A DNA stretch of 46,850 nucleotides from Zoogloeaceae bacterium (GTDB lineage Bacteria; Pseudomonadota; Gammaproteobacteria; Burkholderiales; Rhodocyclaceae), in NCBI GenBank assembly GCA_031273565.1, contig JAISRR010000027.1, positions 1 through 46,850 on the forward strand, read 5' to 3'. The position numbers and the translations under genes are program-made. The stretch's first letter is position 1. Each line of letters starts with the position of its first letter. A model generated the notes under the pieces. That model had not been told where the DNA came from and searched no databases. It was given only the letters and a program-made list of their open reading frames with translations. Positions 1-11,003 of this stretch are shown here, in pieces.

Positions 1-1266
<1,266 letters not shown>

Positions 1267-1278
1267 TTACCAATCCAG

Positions 1279-2448
1279 TTATAAATTTTCGTGAATATTG
1301 TCCGCCAGAACCCAACGCGCTTCCTGCCGGACAAGTCTGCGGTCGCAGCGCAGCCCTTCACCGTGGCTTTCGCCGGGCAGCCATTCGATGACGATTTCAC
1401 CCCTTGCGCGCAGACGGGCGATTTCTGCCGCGAGTTCGGCGTCTTCGCCCGCATGGGGGGCAAGAATGCCGCCCGGAGCGGTCGGCTGTGGCAACAAACG
1501 GGCGAGTTCGCGTAAATCCAGAGAAAAGCCGGTGGCGGGACGCGCCCGACCAAAGCTTTTACCCACGCCATCGTAACGTCCGCCCAACGCCACCGCCGCC
1601 GGAAGACCGGGGGCGTAGGCGGCGAAAACAACGCCGTTGTGATAGTGATAACCGCGCAGGTCGGCGAGGTCGATGGAAACCGGCAAATCCGGTACGGCAG
1701 CGACGAGACGCGCGAGGGTCGTCAACGCCTGGTCGATTTCGGGCAACGGCGGCAACACGGCGCGCGCTTTTTCCAGCACGTCGAGGTCGCCGTAGAGCGT
1801 CGGCAAGGCCATCAGCGCCGCGCCATAGGGGGCGCTCCCGGCAGGTAATTGCGCGCAGAGCGCCGCCAGACCGGGCACATCCTTGCCCTGCAGCAGGCCA
1901 AACAGGATTTCTTCCGTTTCCGGCTCAATGCCGGCAGCGCGGGAAAGCGCGCGAAACAGCCCGACATGACCCAGATCCACGCGGCAGTCGGGCAGGTCAA
2001 CGGTTTTCAGCACCACCGTCAGCAGGCGCAGGATTTCGATGTCGGCTTCCACGCCCGCATAACCGTAAAGTTCCGCGCCGATTTGCAGAGGTTCGCGGCT
2101 GGACAGCAGACTGGCGGGCCGGGCGTGCAGGGTGCTGCCGCAGTAGCAGAGCCGCGTCACGCCGACGCGGTTCAGCAAATGCGCGTCGATGCGGGCGACC
2201 TGCGGCGTCATGTCGGCGCGAATGCCCAGCGTGCGACCGGAAAGCTGGTCAGCCAGCTTGCAGGTGCGAAGCTGCAAATCCTGCCCCGCGCCGGTCAGGA
2301 GCGATTCCAGATATTCCAGCATGGGCGGAATCACCAGTTCGAATCCGCGCGTCAAAAACAAATCCAGAATTTTCCGGCGCAGACCTTCCAGATGCGCCGC
2401 CTCCTGCGGCAGGGCATCGGAAAGATGTTCGGGCAGCAACCAGTTCAC
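1279..2448 (-). CDS. hisZ: ATP phosphoribosyltransferase regulatory subunit
   Basis: 389 aa; class II aaRS-like HisZ sequence [17 protein letters not shown]...[19 protein letters not shown]...[14 protein letters not shown]; located between hflC and purA. Confidence 0.95.
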   Translation of the reverse strand: MNWLLPEHLSDALPQEAAHLEGLRRKILDLFLTRGFELVIPPMLEYLESLLTGAGQDLQLRTCKLADQLSGRTLGIRADMTPQVARIDAHLLNRVGVTRLCYCGSTLHARPASLLSSREPLQIGAELYGYAGVEADIEILRLLTVVLKTVDLPDCRVDLGHVGLFRALSRAAGIEPETEEILFGLLQGKDVPGLAALCAQLPAGSAPYGAALMALPTLYGDLDVLEKARAVLPPLPEIDQALTTLARLVAAVPDLPVSIDLADLRGYHYHNGVVFAAYAPGLPAAVALGGRYDGVGKSFGRARPATGFSLDLRELARLLPQPTAPGGILAPHAGEDAELAAEIARLRARGEIVIEWLPGESHGEGLRCDRRLVRQEARWVLADNIHENL

Positions 2449-2630
2449 TTGAACACCATCAGTAAAACAAGGCCAAGCAACATGCCGGTCAGCCCGATGA
2501 AACGAAGCTGCCCGTCGGAAAACCGGGTCAATCGCTGAAACATCTCGCGCCAGACCGCCGGGGCGATAAAGGGCAGGATGCCTTCGATAATCAGCATCAG
2601 CGCCACCGCCAACACAAGACTTTGCGTCAT
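2445..2630 (-). CDS. DUF2065 family small membrane protein
   Basis: 61 aa; [61 protein letters not shown]; 4-nt overlaps with both neighbours. Confidence 0.85.
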   Translation of the reverse strand: MTQSLVLAVALMLIIEGILPFIAPAVWREMFQRLTRFSDGQLRFIGLTGMLLGLVLLMVFK

Positions 2631-3496
2631 TTGGTGTTTTTCAGGTATTTGAAAAAGTCGGAATTCGGTTCCATCACCATCACGTCCTGCTTGCTCTTGA
2701 AAGTGTTGCGATAGGCTTCCAGACTGCGGTAGAAGGCGTAGAACTCCGGATTGGGCTTGAACGCTCTGGCGTAGATGGCGGCGGCTTCGGCATCGCCCTT
2801 ACCCTTGATGATCTGGGCTTGCCTGTAGGCTTCGGCGACCGTCCGGGCGCTTTCCAGATCGGCGTCGGCGCGGGTTTTTTCCGCGTTTGCCGTACCGGTA
2901 GAACGCAATTCGTTGGCGAACTGCTTACGCTCGGATTCCATACGGGTATAAACGCTATTGGAAACTTCCGGCGGCAACTCCACCCGTTTCATGCGGACAT
3001 CAAGCACCTCGACACCGATATTCTTGGCGTCCTTGCTCGCCTTGGCGCGCATCTCCTGCATGATTTTGTCGCGTTCGCCGGAAACCACCGCCTGCACGGT
3101 GCGCTTGCCGAATTCGGCGCGCAGCCCGTCATTGATGGTCTGGAACAGGCGGGTGGCGGCGCGCGATTCCTCGCCATTCACGGAAATGTAATACAGCCGG
3201 GGATCGACGATGCGCCACTTGACGTAGGAATCGACCAGCACATTCTTCTTTTCCGAAGTGATGACCAGTTCCGGTTCCTGGCTGTCCAGGGTCAGTATCC
3301 GCCGGTCAAAATAGCGGACATTCTGAATCAGGGGCACCTTGAAATGCAACCCCGGTTTATCGACCTGATACCTGACCTCGCCAAACTGGAGCACCAGCGC
3401 GTAATCACGCTGGTCAACCGTAAACGCGGACAGGTACAGACCAATCAACGCCACGACCAACAAAGTCACAATTGCTTGCAATCCGGTTTTCATCAA
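2627..3496 (-). CDS. hflC: Protease modulator HflC
   Basis: 289 aa; SPFH/band-7 protein: [74 protein letters not shown]; follows hflK. Confidence 0.96.
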   Translation of the reverse strand: MMKTGLQAIVTLLVVALIGLYLSAFTVDQRDYALVLQFGEVRYQVDKPGLHFKVPLIQNVRYFDRRILTLDSQEPELVITSEKKNVLVDSYVKWRIVDPRLYYISVNGEESRAATRLFQTINDGLRAEFGKRTVQAVVSGERDKIMQEMRAKASKDAKNIGVEVLDVRMKRVELPPEVSNSVYTRMESERKQFANELRSTGTANAEKTRADADLESARTVAEAYRQAQIIKGKGDAEAAAIYARAFKPNPEFYAFYRSLEAYRNTFKSKQDVMVMEPNSDFFKYLKNTK

Positions 3497-4776
3497 CGAG
3501 TCTCCCGGTCACGCCCAAGTTCACGCGAGAACTTCGGGACGGAATTATCGGTTTGCGCCTGCACACTGCCCGAAGGCGCGGCAGCAACGCCCGGTGACGA
3601 CAGGGGCGTATTGCCGGACTGTTCCTGGACAACAGCGCCGCCTCCGCCGACCTGCATCAATTTATCCAGCGGCAGGTAGAGCAGATTGCCCTGCCCCCTG
3701 GCGTCAATCATCACCTTGCTGGTGTTGGCGTACACCTGCTGCATGGTTTCCAGGTAGAGGCGCTGGCGAGTCACTTCCGGCGCTTTGCTGTATTCATTCA
3801 GGATTTGCGTGAACCGGTTGGCGTCGCCTTCGGCGGTGGCGATCATCTGCGCCTTGTAGGTTTCCGCTTCCGCCAGCAGACGCGCCGCCGTACCCTTCGC
3901 CCTGGGCACCACTTCATTCTGGTACGCCTTGCCGTCGTTTTCCGACTTCTCCTTGTCCTGCGCCGCCTTTACCGCGTCCGCGAATGCATCCTGCACCTGT
4001 TCCGGCGGCTGGGCGTTCTGGATATTCACCTTGTCAATCAGGATGCCCGTCTGGTAATCGTCGAGAATTTTCTGCATCAGTCGCTTGACCTTATCCGCCA
4101 CCTCTGTCCGTCCGGTACTGATGACCGCATCAAAATTGGTCGTCCCGACAACTTCGCGCGCGACGCTTTCAGCCACCTGCTTGACGGCATCTTCCGGCAT
4201 CCGGTTCTGGAACAGAAAAGCAACCGGGTCTTGCAGTTTGTATTGCACCGCGAACTGGATGTCGATGATGTTGCCGTCCTGGGTCAGCATCAGGGCTTCT
4301 TTTGGCACCTTGGAACCGCCTTGATAACCGATGGTCAGCTCACGCACGCCGGAGAGATTGACCACTTCGTGCGATTCGATCGGCCAGGGCAGACGCCATT
4401 GCAGGCCGGGGTCCGTCTGCCGGACATATTGCCCGAAACGCAGCACCAGTCCGCGCTGGGAAGCCTCTACGATATAAAAGCCGGAAGCGAGCCACAGGAT
4501 GGCAAGCAAGGGAATGGCGATGACAAACGCCTTGCCAAACGCGCCTTCAAAATCGGGCGGTGGTGATCCGCCGTCGTTGTTGCCGCCGTCATTGTTGTTG
4601 CGGTTGCGATGATTCGCGGGGCGATTCGCGCCCTTGCCGCCCAACAGACCTTCCAGCCGCCGCTTGATGTCGTTCCAGAGTTCATCCAGATCGGGCGGCC
4701 CCTGATCGTTGGGGCGACGACCGCCGCCATTATTGTTACCGCCACCCTTGCCCCATTGGGGGTCGTTGATGGACAT
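3493..4776 (-). CDS. hflK: FtsH protease activity modulator HflK
   Basis: MSINDPQWGKGGGNNNGGGRRPNDQGPPDLDELWNDIKRRLEGLLG... Gly/Asn-rich N-terminus, one TM, SPFH domain. The ORF opens at 4803, but MSINDPQWG at 4776 is the more plausible start. Confidence 0.95.
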   Translation of the reverse strand: MSINDPQWGKGGGNNNGGGRRPNDQGPPDLDELWNDIKRRLEGLLGGKGANRPANHRNRNNNDGGNNDGGSPPPDFEGAFGKAFVIAIPLLAILWLASGFYIVEASQRGLVLRFGQYVRQTDPGLQWRLPWPIESHEVVNLSGVRELTIGYQGGSKVPKEALMLTQDGNIIDIQFAVQYKLQDPVAFLFQNRMPEDAVKQVAESVAREVVGTTNFDAVISTGRTEVADKVKRLMQKILDDYQTGILIDKVNIQNAQPPEQVQDAFADAVKAAQDKEKSENDGKAYQNEVVPRAKGTAARLLAEAETYKAQMIATAEGDANRFTQILNEYSKAPEVTRQRLYLETMQQVYANTSKVMIDARGQGNLLYLPLDKLMQVGGGGAVVQEQSGNTPLSSPGVAAAPSGSVQAQTDNSVPKFSRELGRDRETR

Positions 4777-4824
4777 GAGCACACCTAAACCGGGAATAAT
4801 CATGAAAGGGGTTCCGTCAGAAAC

Positions 4825-6018
4825 TCAAGAAAGTTCAACAGGGGCGCTCACAGCTTCCGGCATCCACATCCGGCAGTCTGGCTCGCCCGGCAATTTACGC
4901 AAATTTTTCTTTTCCTGGGCGCATTCGCCCAGCGCCGCGCGCAGGAGGTCGATACCGACGCCGGTGCGCGCGCTCAACTTGACGCGGCGGATTCTACCAT
5001 AGTCATCCCGTTCCACCGCCGGACTCACCCCCGTCAAATCCACCTTGTTCCAGACCAGAATTTGCGGCACATGCTCCGCGCCGATTTCGGCGAGCACCTT
5101 GTCGACTTCCGCAATCTGCTCGTCGCGCGCGGCGCTGGCGCTGTCGACGACATGCAATAGAATGTCCGCGTCCGCCGTCGCTTCCAGCGTCGCCTGAAAA
5201 GCCGCGATCAGGGAATGCGGCAATTCGCGGATAAAGCCCACGGTGTCGGAAACAATTACGCTGCCCGCGCGCTTCTCCGCGCCTTCCCCGCCTGCCAGCC
5301 AGATTTTGCGCGAAGTGGCGTCCAGCGTGGCGAACAACTGATTGGCGGCATAAACGTCGGCGTGCGCCAGGGCGTTGAACAGCGTGGATTTACCGGCATT
5401 GGTGTAACCCACCAGCGAAACGTTGAGCACATCGCCTTTCAGCCGCGCCTTCCTTTGCACCCCGCGCTGGCGGGAAAGCCGCGCCATGCGCTCCTTTAGC
5501 AGTTTGACCCGCTTGCCCAGCAGACGGCGGTCGGTTTCCAACTGGGTTTCGCCCGGCCCGCGCAGGCCAATGCCGCCGCGCTGACGTTCCAGGTGCGTCC
5601 AGCCACGCACCAGACGGGTAGAGATATATTCCAGTTGCGCCAGTTCGACCTGCAATTTACCTTCGGCGCTTTGCGCGCGCAGGGCGAAAATATCCAGAAT
5701 CAGCCCCGTGCGGTCGACCACCCGACACTGCAATACCCGCTCCAGATTGCGCGCCTGCACGGGCGACAGGGCGTGATTGAAAATCACCAGTTCGGCCTCC
5801 GCCGCCGCCAGCGCGGCGGCGATTTCCTCAACCTTGCCCTTACCCGCGAAGGTGCGCGGATCGGGACTCTGGCGACGACCGGTAATCTCGGCGCAGACCA
5901 CGCCGCCCGCCGATTCGGCCAGCAGCCGCACTTCTTCCAGACGTTCGGGCAGATCCCGTTCGCCGAAATCAAGCTGCACAAGAACAGCCCGCTCACCGGA
6001 AGCGGGACGCTCAAACAT
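4825..6018 (-). CDS. hflX: GTPase HflX
   Basis: 397 aa; HflX N-domain and G1 motif VSLVGYTNAGKSTLFNAL, DTVGFIRELPHSLIAAFQATLEA, NKVD. Confidence 0.96.
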   Translation of the reverse strand: MFERPASGERAVLVQLDFGERDLPERLEEVRLLAESAGGVVCAEITGRRQSPDPRTFAGKGKVEEIAAALAAAEAELVIFNHALSPVQARNLERVLQCRVVDRTGLILDIFALRAQSAEGKLQVELAQLEYISTRLVRGWTHLERQRGGIGLRGPGETQLETDRRLLGKRVKLLKERMARLSRQRGVQRKARLKGDVLNVSLVGYTNAGKSTLFNALAHADVYAANQLFATLDATSRKIWLAGGEGAEKRAGSVIVSDTVGFIRELPHSLIAAFQATLEATADADILLHVVDSASAARDEQIAEVDKVLAEIGAEHVPQILVWNKVDLTGVSPAVERDDYGRIRRVKLSARTGVGIDLLRAALGECAQEKKNLRKLPGEPDCRMWMPEAVSAPVELS

Positions 6019-6085
6019 GGAGGGAAACGGGCGCGTTCAGGACGGTGCCCGTCGCGTCGGCAAAAAACTCAAAAATCGTGATGCC

Positions 6086-6337
6086 CTATTCTTCTTCAGC
6101 GTCGCCCTGCGCGTCCTGCTGGGTCAACGTCACCGGACGCGCCGGCACGACGGTAGAGATGGCGTGTTTGTAAACCATTTGCGTCACCGCGTTTTTCAGC
6201 AGCACCACATACTGGTCGAAAGATTCAATCTGACCTTGCAGTTTGATGCCGTTAACCAGATAGATGGAAACCGGAACGTGCTCCCGACGCAAAACGTTCA
6301 GGAACGGGTCTTGTAACAATTGCCCTTTATTACTCAT
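6086..6337 (-). CDS. hfq: RNA chaperone Hfq
   Basis: 83 aa; [67 protein letters not shown]. Confidence 0.98.
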   Translation of the reverse strand: MSNKGQLLQDPFLNVLRREHVPVSIYLVNGIKLQGQIESFDQYVVLLKNAVTQMVYKHAISTVVPARPVTLTQQDAQGDAEEE

Positions 6338-6637
6338 GGTGTGAAACTCCGTGTTGTTGTTCTGTCAAAATTGTATATTTAACCCGATTCCGCGCACGGA
6401 CGCCAGCGGGATTTTACATTGCCGCTTCCAGCGCGGGAAAGGATCAGTGCAATGTTTGGCGTATTACGCCAACAAACAGCGCGATTTGCCAAACCAGGCG
6501 CACCCTCCTCCATTTAATGCGTTCACCGCTGGTGTTTGCGACTTCGCCGCGACGATATGCATTATCAGATGTCAGGAATCAGAAAAAGCGGCGGCGGCGT
6601 TGTCCGGGAGCGCGGGGCGCTCGGCGCGCCCCCCGCC

Positions 6638-6672
6638 CTTCCGTCTTCCGTCTTCCGTCTTCCGTCTTCTGT
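6638..6672. repeat. Heptanucleotide tandem repeat: (CTTCCGT)x4 plus one imperfect copy, CTTCTGT
   Basis: Read directly: cttccgt cttccgt cttccgt cttccgt cttctgt, about 100 nt upstream of the purM ATG. Confidence 0.9.
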
Positions 6673-6775
6673 CTGCCCCTGCCCTGCCCGATGATGTAAA
6701 ATCGCGCCTTTTCCCGACGAAAAAATCGTCGCCGAAACGCTCCATTGCTCCCATTGTCACACCGAGAATCTTGTC

Positions 6776-7816
6776 ATGAGCCAAAAATATTCCCTTTCCT
6801 ACCGCGACGCCGGTGTAGACATTGACGCGGGTGACGCGCTCATCGACCGCATCCGGCCACTGGCGAAAAAGACCTTGCGCGAAGGCGTGCTGGGCGGCAT
6901 CGGCGGCTTTGGCGCGTTGTTCGAAGTGCCGAAACGTTACCGGGAACCGGTGCTGGTCTCCGGCACCGATGGCGTCGGCACCAAGCTGAAACTCGCTTTC
7001 CAGTTGAATCGGCACGACACCGTCGGGCAGGATCTGGTGGCGATGAGCGTGAACGACATTCTGGTGCAAGGCGCGGAATCGCTGTTTTTTCTCGATTATT
7101 TCGCCTGCGGCAAGCTCGATGTGGCGACCGCCGCCAGCGTGGTGGGCGGCATCGCCAAAGGCTGCGAACTCGCCGGTTGCGCCCTGATCGGCGGCGAAAC
7201 GGCGGAAATGCCCGGCATGTACCCGGATGGCGAATACGATCTCGCCGGTTTCGCCGTCGGGGTGGTGGAAAAATCCCGCATCATCGACGGTTCCCGTATT
7301 CGCCCCGGCGACGTGGTGCTGGGGCTGGCGTCTTCCGGCGCGCACTCCAACGGGTATTCACTGATACGCAGAATCATCGAACGCGCCCAGCCCGATCTGA
7401 ACGCCCCGTTCGATGGCGGGCGCACGCTGGCCGATGTGGTGATGGCCCCGACCCGCATTTACGTTAAACCCGTGTTGGCGCTGCTGGAGAAGGTCGGCGT
7501 AAAAGGCATGGCGCACATCACCGGCGGCGGCCTGCTGGAAAACGTGCCGCGCGTGCTGCCGGAAAACACCGTGGCGACGCTGGAAAAAACGGCATGGTCG
7601 CGCCCCCGCCTGTTCGACTGGTTGCAGGCCGAAGGTCAGGTGGCGGAAGAAGAAATGCACCGGGTCTTCAATTGCGGCATCGGCATGGTCATCATCGTGG
7701 CGGAACAGGACGCCGAAACAGCGTTGTCTCTCTTGCAACAAGCGGGTGAAACAGCCAGGCGGATTGGTCGCATCATGGCGCGGCAGGGCAATGAAGCGCA
7801 GACGCGGGTGGCGTAA
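6776..7816 (+). CDS. purM: Phosphoribosylformylglycinamidine cyclo-ligase
   Basis: 346 aa; [28 protein letters not shown]...[15 protein letters not shown]...[28 protein letters not shown]. Confidence 0.98.
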   Translation: MSQKYSLSYRDAGVDIDAGDALIDRIRPLAKKTLREGVLGGIGGFGALFEVPKRYREPVLVSGTDGVGTKLKLAFQLNRHDTVGQDLVAMSVNDILVQGAESLFFLDYFACGKLDVATAASVVGGIAKGCELAGCALIGGETAEMPGMYPDGEYDLAGFAVGVVEKSRIIDGSRIRPGDVVLGLASSGAHSNGYSLIRRIIERAQPDLNAPFDGGRTLADVVMAPTRIYVKPVLALLEKVGVKGMAHITGGGLLENVPRVLPENTVATLEKTAWSRPRLFDWLQAEGQVAEEEMHRVFNCGIGMVIIVAEQDAETALSLLQQAGETARRIGRIMARQGNEAQTRVA

Positions 7817-8384
7817 AGGCTGGCGTATCGCGGGACTGACGGCGCTTTGCATCGCCCTGTCCGCCTGCGTGGACACGCCAACCGTTCCATCTGATCCCCC
7901 CTCGGCGGCACACACTCCGCCGGTAGAAACCGGAACGCTGCCCACGCCCCCCGAAGAAACGCTTGAACCCGCAGAACCCCCCGCCGTTGTGGAAGCCGCT
8001 CCAGAAGTCGTGGGCGCCATCATTCACGGCAAGGCGAGTTTTTACGGCAAACCCGGCAGCGACAAATTTCACGGTCGCCGCACGGCAAACGGCGAACGCT
8101 TCGACCGTCGCGCCTTCACCGCCGCCAGCAACCGTTTTCCGCTGGGCAGTTGGGTGGCGGTACGGCGCACGGACAAGCCCGCGTGCGTGCTGGTCTGGGT
8201 CAATGACCGGATGCACGCCCGCCATAAAGTCCGCATCATCGACCTTTCCTATGCCGCCGCCAAAGCGCTGGGTTCCATTCGCATCGGCGTGGTCAACGTG
8301 GAAGCCCGCCAACTGCACGGCGCGAAGGACGAAAAACCAACCGACTGCCAGCAGGCGTTCGACCCTGAAACGCCAGTGCCGTGA
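7791..8384 (+). CDS. RlpA-like lipoprotein (septal ring lytic transglycosylase RlpA family, no SPOR domain apparent)
   Basis: Lipobox [11 protein letters not shown]; double-psi barrel [50 protein letters not shown]...[27 protein letters not shown]. Chosen start [10 protein letters not shown] overlaps the purM 3' end. Confidence 0.85.
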   Translation: MKRRRGWRKGWRIAGLTALCIALSACVDTPTVPSDPPSAAHTPPVETGTLPTPPEETLEPAEPPAVVEAAPEVVGAIIHGKASFYGKPGSDKFHGRRTANGERFDRRAFTAASNRFPLGSWVAVRRTDKPACVLVWVNDRMHARHKVRIIDLSYAAAKALGSIRIGVVNVEARQLHGAKDEKPTDCQQAFDPETPVP

Positions 8385-8495
8385 GCGGCAAGGCGCAAGC
8401 CGCTCCCTGAAACCCGCCCCAATCCGCATGCTCCGGCTGAAGCCCGTCCACCGGATTTCTGGACAAATGCGGAGAATGCGAACCATAATCTCCGC

Positions 8496-9614
8496 ATGAA
8501 CAGCGGTGAATATACCTATATCTGGCAAGCTGGCGATTGGCCTCGCTGGCGCTTTAACCTGAACGCACTGGCGCTGCCCATGGCGGAAGTCAGTCGCGCC
8601 CAGGGCATGTTGATGGGACGGTTGTCCGACATGGGGATGGCGCTGCGCGATCAGGCGAGTTTGCTCGCGCTGACGGAAGATGTCGTCAAAACCAGCGAAA
8701 TCGAGGGGGAACAGCTCAATGTTGAATCCGTGCGTTCATCCATTGCCCGCCGTCTGGGCGTAGACATCGGCGCGTTGGCTCCGGTGGATCGCCATGTCGA
8801 AGGCGTGGTGGAAATGGTGCTGGACGCTACTGCCAACTGCCATGCCCCTGTAACGCGGGAACGCCTGTTTGGCTGGCACGCCGCGCTGTTTCCGACGGGC
8901 TACTCAGGGCTGTCAAAAATCAATGTCGGCGTCTGGCGCGACGATACCAACGGCCCGATGCGGGTGGTGTCCGGCCCTGTTGGACGCGAACGCACGCACT
9001 ATGAAGCGCCGCCCGCGCATCGACTGGAAAAAGAAATTCGTCTGTTTCTTGACTGGCTCAATACCGCCACGCCCGAACCGCCGCTGATAAAAGCGGGGTT
9101 GAGCCACCTCTGGCTGGTCACCCTGCACCCATTCGATGACGGCAATGGTCGTATCTCCCGCGCCATCGGCGATTTGTTGCTGGCGCGCGCCGATGGCAGC
9201 CCGCAGCGTTTTTACAGTCTGTCGGCGCAAATCCAGCGGAATCGCAAAACGTATTACGACATTCTGGAACAAACCCAAAAGGGGTCGCTGGATGTGACCC
9301 AGTGGTTGATCTGGTTTCTGGATACGCTGCATCGCGCCGTCGATCAGGCAGAACACACGTTGAATGACGTGCTGGCGAAAGCGCGTTTCTGGCGACACTG
9401 GGCAAGCACGCCGCTGAATGCGCGGCAAGTGAAACTGCTCAACCGCCTGCTCGATGGCTTCAAAGGGCGGCTGACCAGCAGCAAGTGGGCCGTGATCGCC
9501 AAATGTTCGCCGGACACGGCGCTGCGTGACATTACTGATCTGCTGGTGCACGGGGTATTGCGAAAATCGGATGCGAGGGGACGTAGCACGAGTTACGAGT
9601 TGAACGACATTTGA
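8496..9614 (+). CDS. Fic family protein with N-terminal DUF4172-like region; predicted AMPylase
   Basis: 372 aa; canonical Fic motif HPFDDGNGRISR and upstream (S/T)xxxE(G/N) motif TSEIEG; C-terminal winged-helix-like segment. Confidence 0.9.
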   Translation: MNSGEYTYIWQAGDWPRWRFNLNALALPMAEVSRAQGMLMGRLSDMGMALRDQASLLALTEDVVKTSEIEGEQLNVESVRSSIARRLGVDIGALAPVDRHVEGVVEMVLDATANCHAPVTRERLFGWHAALFPTGYSGLSKINVGVWRDDTNGPMRVVSGPVGRERTHYEAPPAHRLEKEIRLFLDWLNTATPEPPLIKAGLSHLWLVTLHPFDDGNGRISRAIGDLLLARADGSPQRFYSLSAQIQRNRKTYYDILEQTQKGSLDVTQWLIWFLDTLHRAVDQAEHTLNDVLAKARFWRHWASTPLNARQVKLLNRLLDGFKGRLTSSKWAVIAKCSPDTALRDITDLLVHGVLRKSDARGRSTSYELNDI

Positions 9615-10213
9615 GGATGAGTCGCCAATTGATGCGCGACATACAAAAACCAGAGCAACAGGGCGGCAGCGGCGATGCGCTGGGCGATGCCGGGAAGGAT
9701 AATTTCGTCGCCCGCCGCCACCGCGCCACACATAACCAGACCCAGCCCCCAGGAAAACGCATAACCGCCCGCTCCCGAAAAAGCGGCGATGGCGCGGGGC
9801 AACAAATACAGGGCGAGGCCGCAGGCCATGAAGGCGCAGGCGACGAACGCAACATGCGCCTGCGCGGAAACGGCAAGGGTGACAACCCCGGCGGCGAGAA
9901 ACAAAACGGCGGCAAGACCCAATAAAATCCCCGGCAATCTGGATAAAAAACGCGGCCCCGCGTTCGCGTGGAGATTTAAGGCTGTCGCGGCGGCAGCGAG
10001 ACCCAACCCGACAAAAGCCAGCAGCATCCACGCGCCATAGGGCAGCAGGGCGAGTTCGCTCATGAACTGCGTCCGTGGGTCATACCCCGGCGTTACCCCG
10101 TGCAAGGCGAGCACAACCAGCAAAAAAACGGCGACGCCAAAACCCGTCGCCACGGCAAGCCGGCGCGGGTTCAGGATGCGGCGGGTTTTGGCAGGAAGGG
10201 ATTCTTTTTGCAT
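9593..10213 (-). CDS. DUF998-like integral membrane protein
   Basis: 206 aa, about 6 hydrophobic segments; LHGVTPGYDPRTQFMSELALLPYGAWMLLAFVGLGLAAAATALNL. Confidence 0.75.
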   Translation of the reverse strand: MQKESLPAKTRRILNPRRLAVATGFGVAVFLLVVLALHGVTPGYDPRTQFMSELALLPYGAWMLLAFVGLGLAAAATALNLHANAGPRFLSRLPGILLGLAAVLFLAAGVVTLAVSAQAHVAFVACAFMACGLALYLLPRAIAAFSGAGGYAFSWGLGLVMCGAVAAGDEIILPGIAQRIAAAALLLWFLYVAHQLATHPQMSFNS

Positions 10214-10226
10214 CGGCGCGTCTTTC

Positions 10227-10577
10227 TCAGGCGGCGGAAAATTCCTTGAACGCCGCCAGCGCCTCAGCCGACCACATCATGGAAGGGCCACCGCCCATGA
10301 GGATGGCGACACCCAGCGTTTCCGTAACTTCCGCGTCCGTCGCGCCCAGTTTTGCCAGCGCCTGGGCGTGGAATCCCACGCAACCCTCGCAACGCGCCGC
10401 CACGCTGACGGCAAGCGCAATCAATTCCTTGGTCCTGGCGTCCAGCACGCCCGGCGCAACGGCAGTCTGATGCAGGGTGTTGAACTCTGTCACCACATCC
10501 GGCAGTGCGGTACGCAAGGCTTTCAACTTGCCACCGAGTTCCTTGGTGACATTCTGGTATTTTGTATTTTTGGACAT
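10227..10577 (-). CDS. Carboxymuconolactone decarboxylase (AhpD-like) family protein
   Basis: MSKNTKYQNVTKELGGKLKALRTALPDVVTEFNTLHQTAVAPGVLDARTKELIALAVSVAARCEGCVGFHAQALAKLGATDAEVTETLGVAILMGGGPSMMWS; CxxC in CEGCVGFH; AGGAAAG ribosome-binding site before ATG 10577. The 152-aa ORF start at 10685 is not needed. Confidence 0.88.
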   Translation of the reverse strand: MSKNTKYQNVTKELGGKLKALRTALPDVVTEFNTLHQTAVAPGVLDARTKELIALAVSVAARCEGCVGFHAQALAKLGATDAEVTETLGVAILMGGGPSMMWSAEALAAFKEFSAA

Positions 10578-10707
10578 GAATCTTTCCTTTCGTGTGAGTT
10601 GTGAGCGCATTTTACCCTCGCGCCCGTGCTTGTCGCACGCAGATTGGCGGTTCAAACAGCGCCATCGCATGAATGTCAAAGACATGTATTTATAGCGGCT
10701 TTGGAGT

Positions 10708-10725
10708 GCGGGGGCTTGCCCCCGC
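10708..10725. repeat. Perfect palindromic hairpin gcgggggc-tt-gcccccgc (REP-like)
   Basis: 8-bp stem with 2-nt loop, read directly in the intergenic gap before the RM gene. Confidence 0.8.
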
Positions 10726-11003
10726 TTTGGGGAGAGGAGAAAAGCGGCAGTTCAGCGCGAAATAACGCCTGAACATGCTGAACCATCCCCCTCTTCCGCG
10801 CTTTTACGTAAATTCGCAGGGCACCTACTCCCACAAGGGGGAGAAGGGCTGCGGGGTTCGACGAAGCGTAAGCGACGGCAAAATCAGCGCCGCACATGCC
10901 CGATGCTGATAAAAACATTCATGCGATTGTCCTGCTTTTGCACCCTCACATGCCGCGCCTGAACATGGTATAAAGCAGAGCATCAAAAGACAGACCAACA
11001 AGC

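Noticed and set aside
1404-2465. 353-aa plus-strand ORF
   Set aside because: Arg/Pro-rich shadow ORF antisense to hisZ.
2819-3679. 286-aa plus-strand ORF
   Set aside because: Antisense to hflC/hflK.
10676-10918. 80-aa minus-strand ORF as a gene
   Set aside because: Spans a palindromic repeat, lacks domain-like sequence, and reads as repeat translation.
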